64,000 nt of DNA, from contig NZ_QTYB01000011.1 in NCBI RefSeq assembly GCF_003461955.1, forward strand, positions 78,613 through 142,612. The letters are read 5' to 3'. Of the stretch, positions 52,701 through 61,496 are shown one piece after another. The notes beneath the pieces are model-generated. The model was not told the DNA's origin, searched no databases, and saw only the letters and a program-made list of their open reading frames with translations. The DNA is from Ruminococcus sp. AM36-2AA. GTDB lineage: Bacteria; Bacillota; Clostridia; Lachnospirales; Lachnospiraceae. The position numbers and the translations under genes are program-made. Numbering within the stretch: the first letter of the stretch is position 1; every line of letters begins with the position of its first letter.

Positions 52701-54571
52701 ACCAGGGATACAACGTGACAGATCCATCCATGAAATGGACTTTTGACAAAAAAGGTGTTGTAGTCATTACAAAGAAAACAAGTGGCTACTGGAAACGTCA
52801 GGATGGAGCACCAGATACAAACAACTACTTTATCGGAACCGATTACAGGATCACGGGAATCGGCGAGGGAACGGTGATCGCTACCGGTACACCGGTTGAC
52901 CAGACCAATTCTCCGGAACCTGTAAAGATCAGGCTCACAGTAACAAAAGGTGACGGACAGGATACAGACAACAAAAAACTTGCGTCTGAAGACGTTGAGA
53001 AAGCAGTTTCTTATCTTACAGACCTTCATCAGGAAAAAGGATATCAGTATGGAGATGAGTGGGTGGTATATGCTCTTCTCCGCAGCGGACAGACCATTGA
53101 CCAGGATAAACTGGACGCATATTACGAGTCTGTATGTGCGACTGTAAAAGGCTGGAGTGCAGACCAGAAACCTACAGATATTGAGCGAGTGTCTCTTGCA
53201 TTAACAGCTATGGGAAAAGACATCACAAATGTTGACGGTGTAAACCTTGCAGCGATGATCTACAATTCTGAAAAACTGAAAAATGGTTCCAATGAACTGA
53301 TCTATGCATTGATCGCTCTGGATGCCGCAGATATCCAGATCCCGGGAAATGCGAAATGGAACCGTGCTTCCATCATCAGGGCACTTGGAGAATTCCAGAA
53401 TCCGACAACCGGTGGAATCGGACTTACCGATGCAAAAGGAGGAAGCTCTGATATTACAGCCATGGCGCTTCAGGCCCTTGCTGTCTACAGAAACCATAAT
53501 ACAGCCGCAAAAAATATTTCAGACAAAGCACTCACTTACCTGGCAAATGCCATGGGAGATGATTTCGGATATGGTACCTGTGAAAGTACAGCCCAGGTTC
53601 TTCTGGCACTGACTTCTATGGGAATTGATCCGTTAAGCGATGATTTTGGTACTGTAAATATGAATATGATCACAAATCTGACTGGTTATATTCAGAGCGA
53701 CAATGGTTTTTCACATTCCATGTCAATTTCAAAATCCAGCGAAATGTCTACAGTACAGGCACTTCAGGCACTGGATTCTTACAGACGTTTTGTAAATAAG
53801 GAGACAACATACTGGGATCTGAAAAACAAAGGAGAACATGCAAAACACAGCTGGGATGCAGGAACAGTAACAAAGAAATCCACCTGTAAGACAAAAGGAA
53901 CAAAATCTTATACCTGTACCTGGTGCGGAGAGAAAAAGACCGAATCAACAGCTCTTGCAGCACATAAGTGGAGTTCCTGGAAGACAACGAAATCTGCAAC
54001 TGTTTTTGCACCGAAACAGATCACAAGAACCTGTTCTGTATGTGCCAAAAAAGAAACAAAGAATTCAGGAAGCAAACTGAAACCAACGATCAAACTGAAC
54101 GCATATGGAATTCGTCTGAATCCGGGAAAATCTACTAGCAAAGTGAAAGTCAGTGGTCTTGCAAAAGGAGATTCCGTGAAGTCCTGGAAATCCAGCAATA
54201 CTGCAATTGTAAAAGTAGATAAAAAAGGTGTGATCACCGCACAGAAAAAGACAGGTACTGCTTATATCACAGTAACTCTGGCAAGCAAAAAAACGGCGAA
54301 ACTGAAAGTCGTTGTACAAAAAGGAACAGTAAGAACTGCGGCCATAACCGGACTGCAGTCCAGAATAACCATCAGTAAAGGAAAGACAACGACCTTAAAG
54401 CCGATACGCAGACCAATAACATCTGCTGAAAAACTTACATACAGTTCCTCCAATAAGGCTGTTGCCACAGTAAGTTCCAAAGGTGTGGTCAGAGGTGTGA
54501 AAAAAGGAACTGCGGTAATTACAGTAAGATCCGGAAAAGTTTCTTACAAATGCCGTGTAACTGTAAAATAA
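49757..54571 (+). CDS. Very large secreted surface protein with beta-helix, FIVAR, alpha/alpha and Big_2 domains
   Basis: The 1604-residue protein has a signal peptide (residues 1-32, ending APVQAA), an acidic Glu/Asp-rich stretch, GLUG-like parallel-beta repeats near 140-250 (GGFVGNLQGTVTNCYFAG), a FIVAR module near 330-395, a second beta-repeat region to ~620 and Ig-like parts to ~1070. Residues ~1075-1350 form repeated helical pairs (WVVYALLRSGQ, ITAMALQALAVYRNH, STAQVLLALTSMGID), the alpha/alpha fold of terpenoid cyclase/squalene-hopene repeats that also occurs in transcobalamin-type B12 binders. Then come CTWCGEKK and CSVCAKKE cysteine pairs and two Big_2 Ig-like domains at the end. No LPXTG sortase motif is present; attachment to the cell wall must use another route. 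Confidence 0.8.
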   Translation: MKKTKKGYGKKALSVSLSMALMLGGTAPVQAADLFSDQTAEESASMELYPEENTAEESNTADFAADETENGAEDFSAGQEDQADEFSAGDEDSSKAAVAEVQSASHVISTAADLPTGGIAEGETYELAADIILTSGQQISSIAGTLDGKGHVITLADKPLADKVSGTIQNLGVAGSSTLTLSDGQGSVANTVTGTIQNCYSTVSSNAASDYMDTIGGFVGNLQGTVTNCYFAGNTDMFGGGIAATNGGSYKISHTLWASGMSAVGMGRTDNISDDSKTKMTADQIKASVDILNTEIPSTGFRWALPSDGSNNGLPVLTEGSGTPAEVNWDSLKAAIESTEKLTESDYTETSWKAVSEALAEAREMLDAGTASQSEVNAAAKKLSDAVNALKKQKPEAPVKIPEGVTVTHITSADQIENIWSGTEGQYYVLDNDITLTGDYMNFCEFNGVFDGQGHTVTLKDSQGLFTRVGESGVVQNTAFKGTIGNVWENTGALGGSIKGAVLNCSVEISGSYACGFAKKLSGGVIANSISFGESPKGALFAQYETADDPGLVKNCYWTDTLSMPSVPEGVLVNSTSRDETEMKTLDLVDVLNNGRGDNGTKWGQSSEGFPYFGENQSYKPDTEVWPELPAENQYQVEFSAYNGSAKETLTDSRLQVSPDSVNAFKVAGRLSLKDYQAPEGSHLEWNCTEMKPSGAMAMDLSSGDLYVYRNGKTLITATQINSDGSSKVVAYVSVIATTKKIEAVRLLIDGQDITNGSFTVAGSETKKIQVQGKYTGEDDFSDMAFSSFLYKAADGSVISNDESYSSFFFLKPGTSSITVSSKAQPDISAKVDLTSTYVPIESIVPGMSGQQVIHGRNANSDGQEEDGRVAFNPIPGSAVVTPTNASYASDWTITSSDDTIGYYSNGSKVFVPKQSGKVTYTAEIKDTDPETGKTRTITGTSEVEFVYKNPLTSVTSPVTEVTVRSGESQDIDLSFTGEISDQGYNVTDPSMKWTFDKKGVVVITKKTSGYWKRQDGAPDTNNYFIGTDYRITGIGEGTVIATGTPVDQTNSPEPVKIRLTVTKGDGQDTDNKKLASEDVEKAVSYLTDLHQEKGYQYGDEWVVYALLRSGQTIDQDKLDAYYESVCATVKGWSADQKPTDIERVSLALTAMGKDITNVDGVNLAAMIYNSEKLKNGSNELIYALIALDAADIQIPGNAKWNRASIIRALGEFQNPTTGGIGLTDAKGGSSDITAMALQALAVYRNHNTAAKNISDKALTYLANAMGDDFGYGTCESTAQVLLALTSMGIDPLSDDFGTVNMNMITNLTGYIQSDNGFSHSMSISKSSEMSTVQALQALDSYRRFVNKETTYWDLKNKGEHAKHSWDAGTVTKKSTCKTKGTKSYTCTWCGEKKTESTALAAHKWSSWKTTKSATVFAPKQITRTCSVCAKKETKNSGSKLKPTIKLNAYGIRLNPGKSTSKVKVSGLAKGDSVKSWKSSNTAIVKVDKKGVITAQKKTGTAYITVTLASKKTAKLKVVVQKGTVRTAAITGLQSRITISKGKTTTLKPIRRPITSAEKLTYSSSNKAVATVSSKGVVRGVKKGTAVITVRSGKVSYKCRVTVK

Positions 54572-54619
54572 ATACTGATCATTATGAAATACCCCCGCCT
54601 ATAACTCTGATTCACGGGA

Positions 54620-54648
54620 TTGTCACAGAAAAAGAAGTGTGTTATAAT
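54620..54648 (+). promoter_or_regulatory. Promoter of the cobalamin riboswitch transcript
   Basis: TTGTCA (54620-54625) and TATAAT (54643-54648) with a 17-base spacer form a strong promoter just before the riboswitch. Confidence 0.75.
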
Positions 54649-54675
54649 TTCTGAACAGTTAAATATGGAGAAAAA

Positions 54676-54846
54676 ACAATTACCGGTTTTAAGTTCTCTG
54701 CCACATCGGCAGGGCCAAGAGGGAACAGGGTGAGAATCCCAGGCAGTCGTGCTACTGTATTTGTTTAGATCTTTCTGTAACCATTGTACGGATCTGTATG
54801 AGAAGGGGAGGGATCGTGATTACATAAGCCAGGATACCTGCTTAAA
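54676..54846 (+). ncRNA. Cobalamin (B12) riboswitch
   Basis: The B12 aptamer signature is present in order: AAGAGGGAACAGGGTGAGAA then TCCCAGGCAGTCGTGCTACTG (with one overlap of the two quoted parts), and later AGCCAGGATACCTGC. The usual variable P1 and peripheral parts occupy the flanks. An intrinsic terminator at 54996-55035 follows, so B12 binding could favour termination. ORFs that overlap this region are not genes. The next gene is the leucine-rich-repeat protein at 55052. Confidence 0.85.
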
Positions 54847-54995
54847 GCTGCTACCAGTTATTACACGCAATGATAAATGGAGGGGGAGATTGTTTGGTTT
54901 TGTGTACCTATTTTTCGGGACACAGAAAGAAACATTTCCTGAATTCAGAGATATTGCGGTAGCAGATGGTATTGTTGAAAACATGATCATTATAT

Positions 54996-55035
54996 ACGGA
55001 TGCGATATCTTTCAGGGTATTGCATCCGTTTTTTT
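54996..55035 (+). terminator. Terminator in the B12 riboswitch expression platform
   Basis: ACGGATGC (54996-55003) pairs with GCATCCGT (55022-55029), and T6 follows. It lies 17 bases before the leucine-rich-repeat gene. The 150 bases between the aptamer and this hairpin show no gene. Confidence 0.8.
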
Positions 55036-55051
55036 GTTGAGAGGTTAAAAA

Positions 55052-55891
55052 ATGCAGAAAACACTGGTGTGGCGTTCGCAGAAAGAAAGAGAAAAAACAT
55101 TTGTAAGAGGATGTGCAGAGAAACACGGAGAGAGAATTCTTGTTATCGGACAGCCTTACAGCCGAATCGGAGACGAGGCACTGAAGAATAATATCCGGAT
55201 CAGAGAAGTGAGCCTGGAAAACTGCGTCAGAGAGATTGGCAGAGAAAGTTTCGCCGGATGTACAAGGCTTCGAACAGTAAGATCAGAGAAAATAAAAGTT
55301 ATAAAAAACAGAGCTTTTTCCGGTTGTGTAAACCTGAGAAGTTTTGAAATCCCGGCTACAACAGAATATATTGGAAAAGGGGTTTTGTACGGGTGTAAAA
55401 GACTGCAGAAGACAGTTTTTGAAGAGAATAAGAAAATCATCCGAATTCCGGCAGAAGCTTTTATGGAGTGCCAGGAACTTTCCGGAGTAGTGCTTCCGGA
55501 AATGATCACTGAGATTGGGCGAAGGGCATTTTATAAATGTGGGAATCTGACAGAGATAAAAATTCCTCAGTCTGTGGAGCGGATTGAAAGAGAGGCGTTT
55601 TATCAGACCGGACTGCAGAAGCTGGAACTTCCTCAAAAGCTGAAATTTATTGGAGAGAGCGCTTTTCTGAAGTGCAGAAATCTGGAATATGTCCGGGTTC
55701 CGGAATATGTGGAAACTGTGGAAAAATGGGCGTTTCACGGGTGCAGTATGTTGAAAACAGTGGAATTTTCCGGGGATCCAGAAGTGCTGGGAGAATGGAT
55801 CATAAATAAAGGAACAAAGATCCTGTGCAGAAAAAATACCAGAGTCGATGACTATTGTAGGAAGTATGGATTTGCGGTAGAATATCTGTAA
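55052..55891 (+). CDS. BspA-type leucine-rich repeat protein
   Basis: The 279-residue protein starts at an ATG behind GAGAGG. It consists of repeated ~22-24-residue units with the BspA (LRR_5) pattern: IGRESFAGCTRLRTV, IKNRAFSGCVNLRSFEIP, IGRRAFYKCGNLTEIKIP, IEREAFYQTGLQKLELP, IGESAFLKCRNLEYVRVP. There is no signal peptide, so it is probably cytoplasmic. Its place right behind a B12 riboswitch and terminator makes it the only gene that riboswitch can control in the window. The function of intracellular BspA-like proteins is not known. Confidence 0.8.
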   Translation: MQKTLVWRSQKEREKTFVRGCAEKHGERILVIGQPYSRIGDEALKNNIRIREVSLENCVREIGRESFAGCTRLRTVRSEKIKVIKNRAFSGCVNLRSFEIPATTEYIGKGVLYGCKRLQKTVFEENKKIIRIPAEAFMECQELSGVVLPEMITEIGRRAFYKCGNLTEIKIPQSVERIEREAFYQTGLQKLELPQKLKFIGESAFLKCRNLEYVRVPEYVETVEKWAFHGCSMLKTVEFSGDPEVLGEWIINKGTKILCRKNTRVDDYCRKYGFAVEYL

Positions 55892-55924
55892 AAGCGACCA
55901 TTTTTTGGTGGAAAGAGGAGAAGG

Positions 55925-56689
55925 ATGAGGGAAAGAAAACCTGTGATCGGCGTTACCTGTAATTTTGACTACAGGGATGCTGTTGGAATGGTTTCGGGCA
56001 TGGGGATCACCGGGCAGGACTGGGACTTTGTCAGCGGTGATTATGTGTATATCCTGGAGAAAGCCGGTGCGATTCCTGTGCTGATCCCGCAGTATGGAGA
56101 TCTGGAGGCGGCGAAACCGTTCCTGGAACAGCTGGACGGAGTGCTGATCTCCGGCGGACATGATGTAGGGCCGGAGCGGTACGGGGCGTTTCCAAAAGGG
56201 TACTGCGGAACGATCATGCCCATGCGGGATGAGCAGGATATTGCGATTTCCAGATATTTTATGATGGAAAAGAAAAAGCCGATCCTCGGGATCTGCCGTG
56301 GCATTCAGATCATGAATGTGGCCTGCGGCGGAACCCTGTATCAGGATCTGGAAAAAGAAGGGGGGTTTGAACATCATTTCGGGGATAAGTACCCGAGAAA
56401 TGTGGCGTGGCATAAAGTGAGCATTGCCAAAGACAGTATATTGGAAAAGACTTATGGGAACCGGGAGATCCGGGTGAATTCTTTTCATCATCAGGCGATA
56501 AAAGATGCCGGGGAGAATGTGAGGATCACAGCCTGGTCCGAGGACCGGGTGCCGGAAGCTATGGAACTTGAGGATCATCCATTTGCGGTGGCTGTGCAGT
56601 GGCATCCGGAGATGATGTATGATTCTTCGGAGCAGATGAAACTTTTACAGGCATTTGTGAAGGCAGCAGAGAAGGGGACAGAAGCATGA
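55925..56689 (+). CDS. Peptidase C26 / gamma-glutamyl-GABA hydrolase-like class I glutamine amidotransferase
   Basis: The 254-residue protein has the PuuD/C26 motifs: VLISGGHDVGPERYG, the nucleophile Cys in ILGICRGIQIMN and the His/Glu of AVAVQWHPEMM. It would hydrolyse gamma-glutamyl bonds, for example gamma-glutamyl-GABA. GAAAGAGGAGAAGG precedes the ATG. The stop overlaps the next gene by 4 bases, so the two are an operon. A link to a polyamine or GABA route with the 4-hydroxybutyrate genes is possible but distant. Confidence 0.85.
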   Translation: MRERKPVIGVTCNFDYRDAVGMVSGMGITGQDWDFVSGDYVYILEKAGAIPVLIPQYGDLEAAKPFLEQLDGVLISGGHDVGPERYGAFPKGYCGTIMPMRDEQDIAISRYFMMEKKKPILGICRGIQIMNVACGGTLYQDLEKEGGFEHHFGDKYPRNVAWHKVSIAKDSILEKTYGNREIRVNSFHHQAIKDAGENVRITAWSEDRVPEAMELEDHPFAVAVQWHPEMMYDSSEQMKLLQAFVKAAEKGTEA

Positions 56690-57243
56690 ATATTTGTATA
56701 TATGGAGCATCCAGCGCAGAACTGAAAAAGATTTATTATGAGAAAACAGAGGAATTGGGACGGCTGATAGGAAAACGTGGCCATGGCCTTGTTTTTGGCG
56801 GTGGAAAAGAAGGACTGATGGGTGCGGCGGCCCGTGGCGTTGACAGAGAGAAAGGTTATATCCTGGGGATCGCACCGCGATTTTTTGACAAGCCGGGAGT
56901 CCTGTATGAGCATTGTACAGAGTTTATTTTTACGGAAAATATGCGTGAGAGGAAGCACCTTTTGGAAAGCCGTTCCGATGCGACCATCGTGGTACCTGGT
57001 GGAATTGGTACGTATGAGGAGTTTTTTGAGATCCTGACACTGAAAAGTCTGGGACGGATCGACAGGCCGATCGTTCTTTATAATATCAACGGATATTATG
57101 ACAGCATGAGGGCCCTTCTGGAGTATACGGCAGGGGAGAAATTCATGGCAAGAGATGTTGTGGATATGTGCCGGTTCATGAAAGATCCGGAGGAGATCCT
57201 GGATTATATTGAGAATTACCGGAATTATGGGGGAAAGTTATAA
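56686..57243 (+). CDS. LOG-family Rossmann-fold protein (TIGR00730-like)
   Basis: The 185-residue protein has the family signature GGGKEGLMGAAARGV and PGGIGTYEEFFEILTL, with Arg/Glu residues of the phosphoribohydrolase site. LOG-type proteins release cytokinin-like bases from nucleotide monophosphates; bacterial roles are often unclear. It overlaps the C26 gene by 4 bases. Confidence 0.9.
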   Translation: MNICIYGASSAELKKIYYEKTEELGRLIGKRGHGLVFGGGKEGLMGAAARGVDREKGYILGIAPRFFDKPGVLYEHCTEFIFTENMRERKHLLESRSDATIVVPGGIGTYEEFFEILTLKSLGRIDRPIVLYNINGYYDSMRALLEYTAGEKFMARDVVDMCRFMKDPEEILDYIENYRNYGGKL

Positions 57244-57466
57244 AAAGGGTTGTAAGGATAATAAAAATAAAGTCCGGGTTATAGGACAGATTGCAAAAAT
57301 ACAACAGTCCCAAATATAGGACTGTAAAAACGAATGTGTTACAGAATAATATAAGAAAGTCTGTAGTAATTCCGGGAAGTTATATTCTGAACAGTCAGGT
57401 TTGATATAGTAATTGATGGAAATGCCATAGTCTGCAAGGGGATTTTTACAGGAGAAGGTATATTTT
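57244..57466 (+). other. Intergenic stretch before the beta-mannosidase gene
   Basis: ACAGTCC and GGACTGT near 57306-57327 form a 7-bp hairpin without a T run, and TCCGGGTTATAGGAC nearby is a similar weak pair. A ribosome site (GGAGAAGG) precedes the next ATG. Nothing else is recognised. Confidence 0.45.
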
Positions 57467-59980
57467 ATGAGGAAGATTATGTTAAATGGCCGGTGGGAGC
57501 TGGCGGAAGCGGGGAAAGATACATTATGTGCAGTGCAGGTTCCGGGATCTGTACTTTCCGGACTTTACGGGGCCGGAAAGATTGAAGATCCTTTTTACCG
57601 CACCAATGAAGATGCCACGAGGGAACTGTTCTGGAAGGATTATGAATTTTGCAGAACGTTTGCGGTTACGGAGGATGTCCTTAATGAGAAGAAAGTGATC
57701 CTGGTATGCGAGGGATTGGACACACTTGCGGATATTTATATCAATGGAAAAAAAGCCGGATCTACAGATAATATGCACCGTACCTGGAAACTGGATGTGA
57801 AAGGATTTCTTCATTCCGGTGAGAACCAGATCCGGATCGTATTTCGGTCGGTGTTTAAGTATATCGAAGATTATGAGTATGAAGAGAATAAAGAGATCCA
57901 TTATGTTCCCTGCGGCGGAATGAAAGGAAACCAGCTGATCCGTAAGGCACACTGCATGTTTGGATGGGACTGGGGCCCCCAGACGATTGATGCCGGAATC
58001 TTCCGTGATATTTATCTGGAAGCGTACAGTCATCCGAGGATTGAGGATGTGAAGATCACACAAAGGCATGGGGATAATGCTGTGGATGTGTGTACAACTG
58101 TAGCTGTGAGCGGCGATGCTGTGGATAAGTGTCAGGTGAGAGTGAGTATCCGGAAGGATATGACGAGTGTCCGTGGAAATGGACATGCGGTTCAGGAGAC
58201 TGGAGACTTAGAGATATATGCAGATGGAGCTGTACTGTTGAACAGTAATTCTGTAACTCTGACGGGAAGAATCCACAACCCGAAACTCTGGTGGCCAAAC
58301 GGCTACGGCGATCAGCCGTTATATAAAGTTAAGGTGGAACTTCTGGATGAGGATGGCGAAGTTCTGGAAACTATAACGAAGCGCATTGGTCTCCGTACTC
58401 TTACCATCAGCCAGGAAAAAGATCTCTGGGGAAAAGAGTTCGCGTTCTGTGTCAATGGCGTGAAGATTTTTGCCATGGGCGGAAATTATATTCCGGAGGA
58501 CTGTATTTATTCCAGGATCACGCCGGAGCTTCAGGAGTACCTTCTGGAATCCTGTAAACGTGCCAATTTTAACTGCGTCCGTGTGTGGGGTGGCGGTTAT
58601 TATCCTTCGGATCATTTCTATGATCTCTGTGACGAGATGGGGTTGATCGTATGGCAGGATCTGATGTTTGCTTGTAATGTTTATGATCTTACAGAAGAAT
58701 TTGAAGAGAATATCACGAAGGAAATTACAGAAAATGTAAAACGTCTCCGTCATCATGCATCTCTGGGACTGTGGTGCGGAAATAACGAGATGGAATCTGC
58801 CTGGGATCACTGGCCGGAGGTGCAGAGTGAGTCGAAATATCTTCGTGCGGACTACATAAAAATGTTTGAGCATGTGGTGCCAAAAGCAGTGAAAGCGGCA
58901 GACAGCGAGACCTTTTTCTGGCAGTCTTCTCCGAGTTCCGGGGGTTGTTTTGATGAGCCGGATGATGAGAACCGGGGGGACTGTCACTACTGGGATGTAT
59001 GGCATGGCCAGAAGCCTTTTACGGATTATCAGAAGCATTATTTCCGGTTCTGTTCGGAATTTGGTTTCCAGTCCTTCCCGTGTCTGAAAACAGTAGAGAG
59101 CTTTACGGAAGAAAAAGACCGGAATATTTTTTCCAGGGTGATGGAGAAACACCAGAAGAATCCGGCAGCCAACGGAAAGATCCTGTATTACCTTTCGGAG
59201 AATTTCCGTTATCCGGAGAATTTCCGCAAGCTTCTCTATGTGAGCCAGATCCTTCAGGGAATGGCCATGAAGTATGGCGTAGATCACTGGAGACGTCACA
59301 GAGGCCGCTGTATGGGAACTCTTTACTGGCAGATCAATGATAACTGGCCGGTGGCGTCCTGGGCAAGTATCGACTATTTTGGTCGCTGGAAGGCACTTCA
59401 TTATATGGCAAAAAAATTCTATGGGCCACAGGCGGTGAGTATGTGTCTGGAAGAGGATACCATGCAGGTTTATCTGGAAAATGAAAGTTTGGATGAAATA
59501 CCGCATCAGGTGGATTTTTATGTGAAAGATATGGAGTGTAACATTCTGGATAAGATCACGGCAAAAGGATCTGTGGGACAGCAGGAATCCGGGCAGATCC
59601 TGGCAGTGGATATTTCCCGGTGGGAGGAACGGAAGTATGAGATCTTTCTTGAGGCGGAGGTTACCCTGAAGGATGGAAGGATACTTCAGGATGTGGAGAC
59701 GCTGGTTCCCTATAAGTATCTGGAACTGGATCAGCCGGAAATTACAGCAGAGGTGGAAGAGCAGGAAGATGCCTTTGTGATCCATCTGAAGAGCAGCTGC
59801 TTCAGCCCATTTACAGCTATTGGATTTACAGACGCGGATATGATCCTGGAGGATAATTTTTTCCATATGACAGGTGAGAAGGGAAAAGATATCCGGGTGG
59901 AGAAAAGGGATATCCGAAATGGGGAAATCAGGAATGCGGAAGAGATGACCAGACAGATGGAGATCCTGACACTGGCGTGA
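57467..59980 (+). CDS. Glycoside hydrolase family 2 beta-mannosidase
   Basis: The 837-residue protein has the GH2 layout: an N-terminal jelly-roll sugar-binding domain (ADIYINGKKAG and FGWDWGPQ, the typical mannosidase motif), an Ig-like linker domain and a TIM barrel. The acid/base Glu is in CGNNEMESAW and the nucleophile Glu in FCSEFGFQSFP, both in place. The GWDWGP motif is diagnostic for exo-beta-mannosidases. No signal peptide is present, so it works on imported manno-oligosaccharides or mannosylated glycans inside the cell. No transporter genes are next to it. A strong terminator follows. Confidence 0.9.
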   Translation: MRKIMLNGRWELAEAGKDTLCAVQVPGSVLSGLYGAGKIEDPFYRTNEDATRELFWKDYEFCRTFAVTEDVLNEKKVILVCEGLDTLADIYINGKKAGSTDNMHRTWKLDVKGFLHSGENQIRIVFRSVFKYIEDYEYEENKEIHYVPCGGMKGNQLIRKAHCMFGWDWGPQTIDAGIFRDIYLEAYSHPRIEDVKITQRHGDNAVDVCTTVAVSGDAVDKCQVRVSIRKDMTSVRGNGHAVQETGDLEIYADGAVLLNSNSVTLTGRIHNPKLWWPNGYGDQPLYKVKVELLDEDGEVLETITKRIGLRTLTISQEKDLWGKEFAFCVNGVKIFAMGGNYIPEDCIYSRITPELQEYLLESCKRANFNCVRVWGGGYYPSDHFYDLCDEMGLIVWQDLMFACNVYDLTEEFEENITKEITENVKRLRHHASLGLWCGNNEMESAWDHWPEVQSESKYLRADYIKMFEHVVPKAVKAADSETFFWQSSPSSGGCFDEPDDENRGDCHYWDVWHGQKPFTDYQKHYFRFCSEFGFQSFPCLKTVESFTEEKDRNIFSRVMEKHQKNPAANGKILYYLSENFRYPENFRKLLYVSQILQGMAMKYGVDHWRRHRGRCMGTLYWQINDNWPVASWASIDYFGRWKALHYMAKKFYGPQAVSMCLEEDTMQVYLENESLDEIPHQVDFYVKDMECNILDKITAKGSVGQQESGQILAVDISRWEERKYEIFLEAEVTLKDGRILQDVETLVPYKYLELDQPEITAEVEEQEDAFVIHLKSSCFSPFTAIGFTDADMILEDNFFHMTGEKGKDIRVEKRDIRNGEIRNAEEMTRQMEILTLA

Positions 59981-60006
59981 TTCTGGTATAGAAAAAGCAG
60001 AAAAAT

Positions 60007-60056
60007 AAAAGACGCGAAGTCTTACATGAAAAATGTAAGATCTCGCGTCTTTTTTA
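60007..60056 (+). terminator. Bidirectional terminator between mannosidase and the AGCS gene
   Basis: AAAAGACGCGA...TCTTACAT pairs with ATGTAAGA...TCGCGTCTTTT with few mismatches; both flanks have A or T runs. Confidence 0.85.
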
Positions 60057-60073
60057 TATATGACATTATGGGT

Positions 60074-61483
60074 TTACTCGTAGTTTTTATGTCTTTTGAA
60101 GAAATCTTTTGTTTCTTTTACAACCACACCGCTCAGGGCAAGAAGAGCGATCAGGTTCGGGAATGCCATCAGGGCATTGAAGATATCTGCGATGTTCCAT
60201 ACAGCTGCTACAGTCATATATGGTCCGATGAATACGCAGATGATGTACAGCCAGCGGTATGTTGTAACTGCGGCTTTGTTTCTGTTGAACAGGTATTCCA
60301 GACATCTTTCACCGTAGTAATCCCATCCGAGGATTGTTGTGAATGCAAAGAATACCAGGCACAGCATCAGTGAGAAAGATGCTACAACCGGTGGGAAAGG
60401 AAGTCCTTTCTGGAAAGCGGCTGTTGTGATGGCAACACCTTCAAGACCTGTGTTCCATGTCTCTGTGATGACGATGGAAAGACCTGTCATGGTACAGATT
60501 ACGATAGTGTCGATAAATGTACCTGTCATGGATACAAGACCCTGACGTACCGGCTCTTTTGTCTGAGCTGCAGCAGCTGCGATCGGGGCACTACCAAGAC
60601 CGGACTCATTGGAGAAGATACCGCGGGCGATACCTTTCTGCATAGCTACGACCATGGTTCCCATTGCGCCACCTGCAAGTGCGCTTCCTGTGAAAGCAGA
60701 TTTTACGATAGTTACGATCGCTGCAGGAACTGCTGTGATGTTTGTGATCACGATGATCAGTGCCAGTGCAACATAGAGAACTGCCATAAACGGTACAACG
60801 ACCTGGGATACCTTTGCGATTCTCCGGATTCCGCCGAGAACGACAAGTCCTACGCATACGGTAAGTACCAGACATGCAACTACAGTTGCCCAGGAATATG
60901 TATTTCCGAAAAGTGCTACTGTGTGTGCTTTATCCGGATCAAAGAAGTTGGTGACTGCAGATGCGATACCGTTTACCTGTGTAAATGTTCCGATACCGAA
61001 AAGTCCAACGCCTGCTCCGAAAAATGCGAAGATCTTTGCAAGCCATCTCCACTGTTTTCCCATACCGTTTTCGATGTAGTAGAATGGTCCACCGAGAACG
61101 TGGCCTTCTTTGTCAATGGTACGGTACTTGATTGCCAGAAGTCCTTCTGCGTATTTGGTTGCCATTCCGAAAAATGCGGCTACGATCATCCAGAAAAGTG
61201 CTCCAGGTCCGCCGGCTGCGATAGCAGTTGCAACACCTACGATATTTCCAGTTCCGATGGTTGCTGAAAGCGCAGTACACAAAGCTCCAAAGCTTGTGAC
61301 CTCACCATCACCGCCTTCTTCATTTTTAACCATGAATTTCAGTGCTTTTCCGAGATGCCTTACCTGTAAAAGGCCTAACCGAGCGGTTAACAGAATTCCT
61401 GTGAACAGGATCAGAATGATCAGCGGAAGTCCCCAAACGACTCCGTCAAACCATGTGATAAAGTTGTTGATTTGTGTAAACAT
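60074..61483 (-). CDS. AGCS-family alanine/glycine:sodium symporter
   Basis: Start: ATG at 61483 (MFTQINNFITW), right after GATGGAGGAAAGAG, which overlaps the 3' end of the glycine riboswitch; the frame runs further upstream in the riboswitch but with no ribosome site. The 469-residue protein has about eleven helices and AGCS motifs (ALCTALSATIGTGNIVGVATAIAAGGPGALFWM, KYAEGLLAIKYR, NESGLGSAPIAAAAAQTKEPVRQGLV). These symporters take up alanine or glycine with sodium. The riboswitch points to glycine as its substrate or signal. Confidence 0.9.
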   Translation of the reverse strand: MFTQINNFITWFDGVVWGLPLIILILFTGILLTARLGLLQVRHLGKALKFMVKNEEGGDGEVTSFGALCTALSATIGTGNIVGVATAIAAGGPGALFWMIVAAFFGMATKYAEGLLAIKYRTIDKEGHVLGGPFYYIENGMGKQWRWLAKIFAFFGAGVGLFGIGTFTQVNGIASAVTNFFDPDKAHTVALFGNTYSWATVVACLVLTVCVGLVVLGGIRRIAKVSQVVVPFMAVLYVALALIIVITNITAVPAAIVTIVKSAFTGSALAGGAMGTMVVAMQKGIARGIFSNESGLGSAPIAAAAAQTKEPVRQGLVSMTGTFIDTIVICTMTGLSIVITETWNTGLEGVAITTAAFQKGLPFPPVVASFSLMLCLVFFAFTTILGWDYYGERCLEYLFNRNKAAVTTYRWLYIICVFIGPYMTVAAVWNIADIFNALMAFPNLIALLALSGVVVKETKDFFKRHKNYE

Positions 61484-61496
61484 TACTCTTTCCTCC

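Noticed and set aside
54749..55048. ORF of 99 codons over the cobalamin riboswitch
   Set aside because: It reads through the aptamer and its terminator, so it is not a gene.
58319..59866. Minus-strand ORF of 515 codons
   Set aside because: It is the antisense shadow of the beta-mannosidase gene.
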